From: Wuchereria bancrofti
Lineage: Eukaryota > Nematoda > Chromadorea > Rhabditida > Onchocercidae
DNA: 64,000 nucleotides
Direction of reading: 5' to 3'
Assembly: GCA_005281725.1 (NCBI GenBank)
Contig: SSBO01000009.1
Span: forward strand, 10,007,755 to 10,071,754
Shown: piece by piece, positions 12,813 to 23,962 of the stretch
How positions within the stretch are numbered: position 1 is the stretch's first letter
Layout: each line of letters starts with the position of its first letter
Notes under the pieces: generated by a model
Databases searched by the model: none
What the model was told of the DNA's origin: nothing
What the model saw: only the letters and a program-made list of their open reading frames with translations
Position numbers and translations under genes: made by a program

Positions 12813-15800
12813 CTATAATTCATTCAATAAAAAGTAATTTTTCGTTTTTTTTATTTTCTGTTTTTTTTTTCTTTTAAATTAGGCTTCAAAAGAATAAATA
12901 AGATATTTCAAAAAATGCAAATATTATGATGAATTAAAAAAAAACAGTCATATAAAATAATGGAAATTTAATTCATTTAGATTAAAAACTTATTAAAGAA
13001 GAATATATTATTATATTATTAAAAAAAAATTAAAAAAAATTAAAAAAAATTAAAAAAAAATTAAAAAGTAAAAATATATTATTAAAGAAAAAACAACAAC
13101 AAATAATAAATTACTAAAAAATATATTCAGATAAATGTTTGAGATAGAAAAAAAAATGAACCTTTCTCGTTCTTCGATAAAAATCGCAGAATGCTTCGTT
13201 TCATTGCCATCTTTAATATCAGGAATACTACACATCAGATTAAACAATTTAGTAAAATTGTACATTAATTGATGCTCAATGTGTATTTCATTTAAAAGTT
13301 TCAAAAGTGTCAAATAGAGAGAATTTGTCGTTGGTAGAGAAATACCAATTGATCGCATTTGATCTGTTTTTTTTAGCGCTTCTTGAAGTTCATCATAAGT
13401 TGTATGCGAATTTTTAAAGCATTCATTGATTACTTTTGTAGTTTTCCTCAATAAATCATATTCTTTTCCGGTATAATGATTTAAAATGTTAGAATGGAAG
13501 GAAATTTCAATAAAATTTTGACTTCTAGTGCCAGTATTGTTTTCAGAAGATTGTTCACAGCTTGTGATTTTAGCATTATTATTGATGGAACAATCAGATA
13601 TTGGTGTAAATCGATGTTTTGAATTAGATAATTCCAAATTTTTGGATTCTAATAATTCAAACCGTTCAAAAGCATAAATAAGAGAGGAAATATCCATTTT
13701 AGATGACATCGGACAATTTAGAGCAAGAATTAATGGAGCAACAAGTTTGCACTGTGCACAATTGGTTAAGTCGGTTCGAATAAATAAGGCTACCTGTACG
13801 GTTACCCAGAATATTTCGACATTTAAATTACCATCTAAAATTGCAGAATAAGCGACAAAATTGAAATTTTCACATTTCAGTCCTACTGGTGCAATAGTAG
13901 CTAAATTTGCATCAATATCAAGAAATTTCAAATTCTTTGATACTCCGGAAAAAGTAATTTCCGATCCGCTTAATTCCAATCGTGCTGGACCACATATCTC
14001 GCCATCAAAGAGAATTTTTTTGCCAAATATTGAATAAGCAGCATGTGTACCATCCTGATTCTGAAGAATTCCTTCAATGTTCACTTCTTCGCCAGTAGCA
14101 ATTACGGATTCTGAATCAATAATTTTACCATCTAACGAAATGAATTCCGCTTCAAATACAATATTTTTTACACTTTTAATCATTCCTGTTTCATAATGTT
14201 CAATTTTTACACGTGTGTAACTTTCTAGAAAATCCATATTTGCCAGTGTTCCGGTTAAGATTAAATTACCACATTCCAATGATAATTCACTATTTGCGCA
14301 TGTTCCCAAAATTTCACCACTGATATGACATGATCCATCGTTAATTTTTAAAACAATTTTGTGTTCAACAAATATTCGTCCTTGCAAATAGCACTTATCA
14401 GCATAAATAGATACTGTTTTCAGATGTGTATCAAATGGTGATAAGCTAAGTGCACCATTTGAAGTTATCGTTATCAGTGAACCTAGTAGTTCCGTTATAC
14501 GAATATCACGAATCATTAAAGTGATCGAATCACCACCTATATTCATTGATTTCCGACAAGATAATATTCCATTTCCAACTACTTTAACTTGTCGAATTCT
14601 TGTATCAATAATCATCGATTCACATGATAATTCACCATCAATAACTAATGTTAGATACTTACAACTTCCGGTAATTCGTAATTGATTAGTTGTTACTGAA
14701 GCATTCTTTTTTATCACAAATTCTGTAATATAAGCTGCACCAAGTGTTATTTCTATTAAATCGACAATTACACGAGATTTGAATAAAATTGAATCTCGAG
14801 CTGTCAATATGACATTACTATTACCATCAATGATATCATTATCAATGAGTAATCGAGATCGAGCATTTATACGAATTTGTCGATCAGATTCATATCGATT
14901 TAATCCCATACAAATTTTTGATGCTTTAATGTCAAAATTTCCAGACGTTTGTGTTTGTGCTCCAAAATGAACACATTCATTACTTGCTGTTAGCAATTTT
15001 GATTGTGTATTTTCTAATTGTGTTTGTCCAAATTCACTGCAAAAATTTGCCAATCGTATATTCATTTCATCATTAGCAAAAATACGATTTGTATTTTGTA
15101 GCATACCATTTCCACGAATTTCAATACGATCAGCCGAAAAGACGGAATCATTTTGAAAGAAATTTTCAATCATTACAATTACTTCACGCATATGATTCTG
15201 TAATTTATTATCACTGGTTAAACGGCCACGATTGATTAAACTATCAGTGATAATATATACTTTTTCACCATTAAATCGAATTTGTCCCTCATGTAACCAT
15301 GTTGTAGCACATAAGATAGCTTCCGGAAATAAAATTTCAGGAACAGAATCAATTAATGAAGTACGTTGTGTATGTAATGAATAACATGATATTAGAGTAC
15401 GATATGGTGCATTTTTTGCTATTGAATCCATTCCGGAAAGTAATGAATAGGATGATGTTGAGAAAAGAATAGCTAAAAATGGTGCTATAATAGCTTCTGC
15501 TTTTAATTGTCCTTCCAGAATAAATGCCGGATATGAATGTGTTACAATTGTTGATATCATTGATGATGATGATGATGATGATGATAAAAATGATGAAATT
15601 TCAGAATTTTCACAACTTCGTCCTTTCATAATTAATGAACCATCGAGTATTTCAAGTTGACCACCAATTGTTAACCTTGATTCGTTTACATGTGGTAAAC
15701 AAATTTCAATTTGATTCACACGAATATAACCATCAAAACGAACTCGTTTTGCTAAATTCATAATTAAATAATTAGCAACAATTCGTCCATGGCAACGTTC

Positions 15801-18800
15801 TTCTGATCGATCATAAATTTTCATTGTAAATGTATCTTTTACAAAAATAATTGCATCTTCGGATTGCTCAATGCATGCAACATGCAAATGTAAATTACCA
15901 TCAAAATACCAGGATGAATCATTTCGAAATGTTCCTACTGCAATTGTTGCACCTATTGTGATATTAATTCGTGCACCAGGTGCTGTTATCATATCATTAC
16001 GTATATATGCTAATAAATTTTCCAATGATAAATGTCCAGCAATGGTACATTGACCTTCAGCTATTATTTTTAATAAATTAGCGCTAAATTTTGATGAAGC
16101 ATAAAAATTTGCCGATCCTTTAAGTATAATTTTCATTGCTTCCTTAATTTTCCATATGCCACAATTATTGAATGATAGCGCTTCAATAATTGTTGTTTCT
16201 TCAACAAATACTTTTCCGGTATGTAAAGTAAACAAATCACCATGAATTACCAATGATATAAAACGAGTTTGCCAAGTCCCTTAAAAAATGAGGAAATGTA
16301 ATATTTGAGATATTTTTTTTTTCTGCAGTATTAAATTTAAATCACATATAAAAATTAATCAATCATTTTTTTTTCAAATTATTTTACTTATATTATCGGA
16401 AAAAAAGAATTAATTTTTAAGGATTTATTCAAAATGAACTAAAATTATAAATCAAAATTATAATTTTATTATTCGAAATTGCTTAAAAGTATAAATTTCA
16501 TTTTTTTTTTTTTGTAATTTTATTAGATTAAGTGATAAAGAAGTGATTTTTTTTTATGATATCTTTCTTTGAAATAGATTTATTAATTACTATTTGTTGA
16601 TAAATATGATAAAATAGTCAAATCAAAGATAATATCACTAAAAGATAAATATAAATACCGGAATTGTAGCAACATTTATCAATTGTTCCTTCAAAATAAT
16701 CAACTTCTATATATGATTCTTCCAAAAATGTTGCCGATTTAACATCTAAACCAAATTGCTCACCCACTGACCAAATTCCGGCAACACAAAAGGCGGTAGA
16801 AACTATCTGAACAGAATGTTAACGATATTAAATTAGTGATATTAACAAATTTGAAATATTTTAAAATAAGTTTATAAATTTTAATGAATACATTTTGACG
16901 AGTAGTAATAAGATAGAGAAAGAAAAAATGTGTATATTTTACATTTTTATTTGAAATTTTTTTTTGGAGAAATAAAAAAAAAAAGATTTACATTATTCAG
17001 TGTGACTGGAAATTATAAACAAGTAAATATGTATCCGTAAAATATTTTTCAAATATATATTGCTCAATGTTTTTAAATTATTTTATTTTAATGAATTATA
17101 CTGATTATTAGACATAAAAATGAATATAAAAAAGTTTATTGGTTATTTTTTCATTTTTCAATCAAATATAAACATAGCAACAATAAAGTGATAAGAGAAA
17201 TGAATTAATCAATATTAATTAATCTCGAAATATAAATTCAAATTTTATTATTAAGATTAAAATAAAATTTGAGTGAAAAGAATTGACCTTAACCCATTGC
17301 TCTTGGCTAATAATTGCTTCTTCAGTTGTGGCCATATTACCTCCACATGATACATCCAAATTAACATGCTTTACTTGCCCTGAAAAAAAAGGAAGAGAAA
17401 AGAAAATCATAAGAAATTACTGGAAACTTTTAGAATTCTTTTTTTACTCTCAAAAATTTTGATCTGTTGTCAGAAAAAACAACAAAAAAATCATAAAGCA
17501 ATATTATTACTTAAATTTTAAGTAACAATATTCTAAAGTTATTTGTTTACCTTCAATTACTAACTTTTTTATTCTGTCAAGTTAGCGTTAAATTTTAAGT
17601 AATAATATTCTAAAGTTATTTGTTTACCTTCAATCACTAACTTTTTTATTCTGTCAAGTTAGCGTTAAATTTTAAGTAATAATATTCTAAAGTTATTTGT
17701 TTACCTTCAATTACTTTTTTATTCTGTCAAGTTAGCGTTAAATTTTAAGTAATAATATTCTAAAGTTATTTGTTTACCTTCAATCGCTAACTTTTTTATT
17801 CTGTCAAGTTAGCATTAAATTTTAAGTAATAATATTCTAAAGTTATTTGTTTACCTTCAATTACTAACTTTTTTATTCTGTCAAGTTAGCATTAAATTTA
17901 AAATAGTAATATTGAAAGTTATTTGTTTACCTTCAATTATTAAATCATGTCCCACTGTTACTGTAACTGAACCACCTGACCAAATTGATTTTGCTTCACA
18001 TTTTGCATTTCCATAAACTGTCAATGACAGCGTACCACTTCGAAACTGTGCGCAATCAGCACAATCTCGTCCAATCTTTAATTAAATTATAAAAATTCTA
18101 AGTTTAAACATTTACATAGAACAGGTTTGTTTCATTGATTAAAAAACATAAATCTTATCATTCTGTCACCGTTTCGGACATCTTTTAACTGCCCTAATAA
18201 TACTTTAGCGAAATTACGAATTAATTTTAATGATACCACAAATTATTATTTGTCAAATGGATAAAATGAAAGAGACAAAAGCAAAGAAATATGGTACAAA
18301 AGATTAGTAACAATTAAAACTATTCAAATTAAAATGATAAGTAAAAGTTTGAATTTTTGCATCTTTTAAATTTAGTTGAAATTACACATTCCAAACTTGC
18401 AACAGCATTAAATTGTAAAAAAAAAAATTGAATAATGATATGAATTACGTAATTTGATGGTAGTTAAATTAAAAATATCATAAAATACAAAAGAAATTAA
18501 TTCTCTCTTATAGCAATGATTTAAATCCGGACTTTTTAAACGATTTTAATTCAATTTTAATTTGCTCAAGTAATACTATTTTATAAATATGATTAAATTT
18601 TTATTATAATTTTAATCTGATTTCAATTCTTGTTAATTTCTTAAATTAAACTAATTTTTTTATTATGCAATTTTAATTTGTGTTAATTTCTTAAATTAAA
18701 CTTTCTTTCATACTGAGTAAACAAAGGTTTGTCAATATTCAAAAGTAAATTATACTTATTGAATTATTATTTATTTGATAAAAATTTTTTTTCATCAATT

Positions 18801-21800
18801 TGTTTTACTAAGTAATTATCAGTTTTTTATTTGCATTTATTTACTTACCTTAGCATTAATACAATTAGAAGTGATAATTCCACGTTTCCAATCATGCGTA
18901 CTGATAAGTGCTTGAATTAATGTTATCTTTTCACGCATTTTATTACGTCTTTCCGTTGCTTGTACAGCTTTATATTTTCGAACAGCTATTTTTCTTGGCG
19001 TATCATCTTCCGTATTATTTACCTGTAAAAAAAAATTTGCTTTTTCTTTTCTTTTTTGAAAGAAATGAAAAAAGTAAAAATCAGAGTAAACAAAAATAAG
19101 AAAAAAGTTGAAATTTGATAACCATAAAATCATCAATTTTTAATATAAAATTTATTTTTTGCCATTTTTTTAATTTTTAAAAAGAACATTTATTTAATTA
19201 GTTAATTAGTTTATTTAATTAACTAATTTAATTACTTTAAAAAGAGTATTTATTTAAATGGTGAAAAACCTTAATAGAGTCATTTAAATCCACGCCATCT
19301 TCTAGTAATTGAGCAACCGTATCCGGTTTTTCAAATAAAATTGCTGAACTAAGAGTGCTACTGGTTGGTAATGAATCAGATGTTTCACTGCTGATACCTT
19401 TGATTTGTTTTAAAGCTGTATATCTGTATAACAATTAATTAAAATAAATAAAAGGAAAAATAAAAAATTAAATAGAAATAATGAAAAAATGAAATTATCA
19501 CGATTTACTCAAAAAACAATTATTTAATTTATTTAACTAATGAGTTCAATTAATTCAAGTAATGAGAAAGTAATCAACAATTTATTTATAATTATATTAT
19601 TTGTTCGAAAAAGAAAAAAGGAAGAAACATTCGGGTAATTGTAATTATTTAATTGTTATTTGTTAAAGTAATTTAAAATTTCAAACAAACAAAAAAAGCA
19701 AAGGCAAAAGAAACCCTCTGGATGCACTATCAATTCGACTGTCCTGTAATGATAAAACACTTCCGTCTATATGAAATTCCATTTCATTTTGCGAAACGAT
19801 TGATCCAAAATTAGCCAAACAACCGGTTAAACGGAAATGAAGCACATTTACAACATTTTCCGGTATTTTAGACATCTGAAATTAAAAATTAAAAGATAAA
19901 GTTGTTGCTTTTATTCTTTTTTTTTTTTGATTTTTGCTCAATTAAATTTTCTCACAATTAATTTACTTTATGTAATTAATTAAAATATTTTTACTCATTT
20001 ATTCATAACAATAATTTATTATTTGCNACTTATTGAATTATTATTTATTTGATAAAAATTTTTTTTCATCAATTTGTTTTACTAAGTAATTATCAGTTTT
20101 TTATTTGCATTTATTTACTTACCTTAGCATTAATACAATTAGAAGTGATAATTCCACGTTTCCAATCATGCGTACTGATAAGTGCTTGAATTAATGTTAT
20201 CTTTTCACGCATTTTATTACGTCTTTCCGTTGCTTGTACAGCTTTATATTTTCGAACAGCTATTTTTCTTGGCGTATCATCTTCCGTATTATTTACCTGT
20301 AAAAAAAAAAAAAATTTGCTTTTTCTTTTCTTTTTTGAAAGAAATGAAAAAAGTAAAAGTCAGAGTAAACAAAAATAAGAAAAAAGTTGAAATTTGATAA
20401 CCATAAAATCATCAATTTTTAATATAAAATTTATTTTTTGCCATTTTTTTAATTTTTAAAAAGAACATTTATTTAATTAGTTAATTAGTTTATTTAATTA
20501 ACTAATTTAATTACTTTAAAAAGAGTATTTATTTAAATGGTGAAAAACCTTAATAGAGTCATTTAAATCCACGCCATCTTCTAGTAATTGAGCAACCGTA
20601 TCCGGTTTTTCAAATAAAATTGCTGAACTAAGAGTGCTACTGGTTGGTAATGAATCAGATGTTTCACTGCTGATACCTTTGATTTGTTTTAAAGCTGTAT
20701 ATCTGTATAAAAATTAATTAAAATAAATAAAAGGAAAAATAAAAAATTAAATAGAAATAATGAAAAAATGAAATTATCACGATTTACTCAAAAAACAATT
20801 GTTTAATTTATTTAACTAATGAGTTCAATTAATTCAAATAATGAGAAACTAATCAACAATTTATTTATAATTATATTATTTGTTCGAAAAAGAAAAAAGG
20901 AAGGAGCATTCGGATAATTGTAATTATTTAATTGTTATTTGTTAAAGTAATTTAAAATTTCAAACAAACAAAAAAAACGAAAGCAAAAGAAACCCTCTGG
21001 ATGCACTATCAATTCGACTATCTTGTAATGATAAAACACTTCCATCTATATGAAATTCCATTTCATTTTGCGAAACGATTGATCCAAAATTAGCCAAACA
21101 ACCGGTTAAACGGAAATGAAGCACATTTACAACATTTTCCGGTATTTTAGACATCTGAAATTAAAAATTAAAAGATAAAGTTGTTGCTTTTATTCTTTTT
21201 TTTTTGATTTTTGCTCAATTAAATTTTCTCACAATTAATTTACTTTATGTAATTAATTAAAATATTTTTACTCATTTATTCATAACAATAATTTATTATT
21301 TGCTTATTTGTCATCGAATAAGTAAAAGTAACATTCTTTTTCATTTAAAAAAAAACGTGTAACAAATAAAAAAGTGTGTTGATTAATTAATTGAATTAGT
21401 GTAAACTTTATTACTTATAGTTGGTAATTTTTTTTTTCATCACTTTTTATTTTAGTTAATTAATCATTTTAATTAAATACTTACTTGTTTTTTCTTTTTT
21501 TCATGCTATAAGTTTATTCGTTTTTCTTATTATATACTTTGGCTATTCATATTGTAAAGTTAAATTTTTTTTTCTTACTTTTTTTTACTTTTCTTCCTTC
21601 CCTTTTTCTTTTTTTAATTCATATTTTTAGCAATCATTTTATTAATGAATTGCTTTTAATAATTATTTGTTAATATTAAATTAATTTTTTGTGTTAATCT
21701 TTACTTTATTGATTTTTTCTTTTTATTAAATTATTACTATTATTATTTGTTCATTTCTTCTTCTTTGACTGATTATAATTAATTTTAATTTATTGATTGA

Positions 21801-23962
21801 TAATTTGAAATATAATAAAATTACAGTTTTATCAGTAGATGATCGTGTCGTACCAATTGTACCATCAATGCCAATATGTAATAAAGCAGAATCAATGAAA
21901 ACAGACATTTTTGATGGCATTTCATCAGAGCAACAAATTCGTCCATCAATTTGAACACGTCGTGATATCATCTAAAAATGATAAATATGATAAATGATAA
22001 TAGTGCTATCAATATGTTTTACAAATTAATGATTAGAAACTTTTCTTTCTTTCTTTTTTTTGCTAATTTTATTTCTAAAATTAAATATTTTATTCTATAA
22101 AAATTTTATGTAATTAAATATTAGGTAAAGAAATGTATAGTTAAAATGTTTTATATTTTAAAAACAAATTTAAAAAAAAAATATAAAAATGTTGAGAAAG
22201 ATGAAATATTTGTAAATAGATGGATGGATATGTAAATTTAGCATAAATAAATATAATAAATATAGCTGAACAGTATAAATAATATTTTTTATAGTTTAAT
22301 GAAAATATGAGATAGTTAAATAAGTAAGTAAACAAGTACATAAGTAAATTAAGTTCAAATATTATAAACAAACCCTTAATTTTGAACATGTAAACAAAGC
22401 TTCCGGTTTAATAAAAATATGCTGAGCTTTAAGGATAATACTTCGAGCGGATAATTTTGAATTAGTATGTAATGCACCAACTGTTGATTCAAATGTTACT
22501 TTGATAGCTTTAATACGTCCGGTTACCTGAAAAAAAAGTAATAAATTTTGAATTACTTATAGAAATTACTTTTAGATACTAATTATAAGTAACTAATGCA
22601 AGTTGTTATTAGAGAAATGGGGTAAAAAAATTTTTAAATTCAAATTCAATAATATTCTTTAAAAAAAAAAATGAAAAAAAAGTTAACAAATTTAGAATTA
22701 ATTATTCTGAGTTCAAATTACAGCAATAATTCACAAAGCAAATACATTTTTATCATTTGCAACTTGCAATAATTCAATTTGTTAACTTTTTTTTGATTTT
22801 TTTAAGAATACCATTCTTAAAAAAAATTTTTTTTTAATTTCTGAATTTTTGAAATTTATCATATCTATAATTTCAGTTAAATTTGTTTCTGTTAACAATA
22901 TCGGAAAGTTTAATATCATGATCATCTTAATTAATTGATAAATATGTTATAAATGATTAGCGTAATTTTTATTTTTAATAATTATTTCAATTTCTGGTAA
23001 TTATCTAGTAATTCAGATGAAAAAAAAATAAAAAAAAAACACTAAAATTTTTGATCGAAATTTTAATACAAATAGGAAAATCATCGATTAATTTACTTAT
23101 ATAATATTCTCATACAAAATTAAATTGAATTGATAACTTTTGAAATATAAATGTACAATATCTTTAGCTAATTTTTGAAATTTTATTTTTTCAACTAAAT
23201 CTATCTGTTAATGCATTATAAATTTTCCTAGCAATAACTATGTTAAATTAATTTTATAATATATTTAACTGTCTGAATTGTTTCCTTTTTTGTCATTTTT
23301 TAATTTTTTTTTTGTTAAATTACTTTAAATTATCTTTCTTTCAAAATTATTTACTTATTTAAATTACTTAAATCACACTATTTCACATACCTCAAGATTA
23401 GGACCTGCTACACCTACGTGATTTAATTGCGTATTAATATCACGTACACACGTTCGTATATCACGTTCATGTGTTAGAGCATTAACATAAACACATATGT
23501 CTGGTTTACGTTCCATCTAAAAAAAAAGAGAAAAAATTACTTTTTTATAAGAAAATTTAAATTTCTAAAAAAAAAAAAAATTATTTTTAAAATAGAATTA
23601 AATAAAATTTAAATTAATTTTAAATTTACTATATGTTGAACAGTAATTTTATATTGTTGCTCTAATCGTTGAACAATAATTGTTATACCACCACTCATCT
23701 GTACACGTATTGGTGGCCATTTAGTTGATTGATCATATGGTATTGTTATCTAAAATTTATATCACAAATAATTTACAAAATAAATTTTTCAATTTGATAT
23801 AAAAATTTGCATAATTATTAAAAATTTATTTGAACAAAAAAAAAAAAAAGGAAAAAATTAAATAAATACCTGTGCATTACGTAATTCTTCAAATAATTGC
23901 ACACGTGGTTTTCGTCCTTTTTCCACTTTTAAGTAAAATTTTTCAGCATCATATGTAAGCAT
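10141..23962 (-). CDS. large ankyrin / beta-solenoid-repeat protein, 16-exon gene model
   Basis: Exons in transcription order: 23962-23870, 23749-23630, 23516-23391, 22526-22374, 21971-21825, 21154-20994, 20702-20549, 20296-20123, 18075-17931, 17379-17288, 16806-16659, 16279-13162, 12812-12636, 12472-12365, 11325-11121, 10335-10141. All introns are GT-AG and all phases join without a stop, giving 1,771 residues. A second copy of exons 6-8 (19875-18849) would add 163 residues in frame. Seen: module-like coils rich in 'IDG.I' and 'L.G.I' in residues 1-267, an ankyrin-like insert at about 268-376, a long beta-solenoid-like region at about 377-1450, and an acidic Ser/Thr-rich tail. I do not recognise a named family. 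The pattern resembles haemagglutinin-type repeats, but that is inference. I see no signal peptide or clear membrane span, so an intracellular site is possible. The first exon begins exactly at an acceptor-like site, so the true N-terminus may lie further upstream. Confidence 0.8.
11326..12364. other. unusually complex intron 14 of the large gene
   Basis: Unlike the other introns, this one is mostly free of homopolymer runs and has visibly higher G+C, especially at 11980-12360. I found no open frame joining the flanking exons, no transposase fragment and no terminal repeats. It holds a perfect 18-bp palindrome at 11622-11639 and two 'atgtgcattg(t/c)ttg' words near 11877 and 11922. It could be an old insertion, an alternative exon or a regulatory block. 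Confidence 0.5.
13162..16279 (-). CDS. exon 12: 3,118-bp exon coding for a beta-solenoid-like region
   Basis: One uninterrupted frame of 1,038 complete codons, about residues 506-1543. It starts at an AAG acceptor (split Gly codon) and ends AG|GTTCAT. Short beta-strand-like segments alternate with Gly/Asn/Asp turns at roughly 18-25-residue spacing, for example 'VVGNGILSCRKSMNIGGDSI', 'CYLQGRIFVEHKIVLKINDG', 'LSLECGNLILTGTLANM' and 'GKKILFDGEICGPARLELSG'. This is the signature of a right-handed beta-solenoid as in filamentous-haemagglutinin-type repeats; the fold is inferred. A Ser homopolymer sits at about residue 740. The last ~150 residues look helical and globular. The exon is more than ten times longer than its neighbours, as expected from intron loss or insertion of an intronless segment. 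Codon use matches the AT-rich genome. Confidence 0.9.
15561..15585 (-). repeat. in-frame trinucleotide repeat coding for poly-Ser
   Basis: (GAT)n on the plus strand is (ATC)n on the coding strand, read in the Ser frame as TCA. It encodes a run of eight consecutive Ser inside the solenoid region. Pure codon repetition predicts length polymorphism. Confidence 0.85.
16659..18075 (-). CDS. exons 9-11 of the ankyrin/beta-solenoid gene
   Basis: Exons 18075-17931, 17379-17288 and 16806-16659. They join as ..LIIEG|QVKHVNLDVS.. and ..QWVK|IVSTAFCVAG.., then through a split Gly codon into the 3.1-kb exon. They are Cys-containing, with 'GRDCADCAQFRSG', 'GTLSLTVYGNAKCEAKSIW' and 'GGSVTVTVGHDLIIEG' as repeat-like coils that lead into the solenoid. 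The intron after exon 9 contains a 77-bp tandem array carrying copies of this exon's own donor (listed separately). Confidence 0.85.
17541..17930 (-). repeat. 77-bp intronic tandem array carrying five copies of an exon end plus 5' splice site
   Basis: The real exon 9/intron boundary on the minus strand reads TGAAG|GTAAACAAATAAC at 17931/17930. The same context recurs with the exon-end-equivalent base at 17855, 17778, 17705, 17628 and 17551, spaced 76, 77, 73, 77 and 77 bp apart. Units match apart from a few substitutions and one 4-bp deletion. Each unit thus holds the last several exonic bases and an intact GTAAAC donor, all inside the intron. Confidence 0.9.
18849..19875 (-). CDS. second copy of exons 6-8 (ankyrin-like cassette), left of the N
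   Basis: Exons 19875-19715, 19423-19270 and 19022-18849. Total length is 489 nt, entering and leaving in phase 0, so including this copy after 20123 would keep the frame and add 163 residues. Content: a solenoid-like module ('HFRLTGCLANFGSIVSQNEM'), then an ankyrin-like unit ('SSAILFEKPDTVAQLLEDGV' then 'DLND'), then 'DDTPRKIAVRKYKAV' and 'LIQALISTHDWKRG', which fit the TPxxIA helix and following helix of an ankyrin repeat. If the duplication is an assembly artefact, this copy and the one at 20123-21154 are the same exons. Confidence 0.75.
20027..20027. other. assembly join (single N)
   Basis: One undetermined base lies exactly at the junction of the two 1.27-kb duplicate copies. Confidence 0.9.
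20123..21154 (-). CDS. exons 6-8 of the ankyrin/beta-solenoid gene (right copy)
   Basis: Exons 21154-20994, 20702-20549 and 20296-20123, about residues 214-376. Exon 6 starts ATG TCT AAA right after a TCAG acceptor and ends GG|GTTTCT. Exon 7 begins with the completing A (Gly) and ends AAG|GTTTTT. Exon 8 begins after ACAG and ends AAG|GTAAGT. Exons 7 and 8 carry the ankyrin-like segment, with 'VAQLLEDGVDLND' and 'TPRKIA' as its recognisable cores. Only one or two repeats are visible, fewer than a stable ankyrin domain usually needs, so degenerate repeats may flank it. Confidence 0.85.
21825..23962 (-). CDS. N-terminal exons 1-5 of the ankyrin/beta-solenoid gene
   Basis: Exons 23962-23870, 23749-23630, 23516-23391, 22526-22374 and 21971-21825 (93, 120, 126, 153 and 147 nt). 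Every one is a multiple of three and phase 0 at both ends, so each is a potentially shuffled or skippable module. Products include 'WPPIRVQMSGGITIIVQRLE', 'VTGRIKAIKVTFESTVGALH' and 'MISRRVQIDGRICCSDEMPS', which look like solenoid coils. Exon 1 begins ATG directly after a T-rich TTGCAG. It may be the true start (a trans-splice acceptor just before ATG would look like this in a nematode) or another internal exon beginning with Met, as exons 3, 5 and 6 do. The 402-bp and 864-bp introns here hold only AT-rich sequence. Confidence 0.8.

Larger units (their letters stand above)
18754..21303. repeat. near-identical 1.27-kb direct duplication abutting a single N (probable unmerged contig overlap)
   Basis: 18754-20026 and 20028-21303 are almost identical over their whole length, with a few substitutions and homopolymer differences. 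The left copy ends, and the right copy begins, exactly at the undetermined base 20027. That geometry is expected when the end of one contig and the start of the next are the same locus. Coding differences seen between copies are synonymous, consistent with two haplotypes. Each copy carries exons 6, 7 and 8 of the large gene. Confidence 0.9.

Noticed and set aside
14779..16053. Plus-strand frames of 60-63 codons opposite the 3.1-kb exon
   Set aside because: Shadows of the real minus-strand coding sequence.
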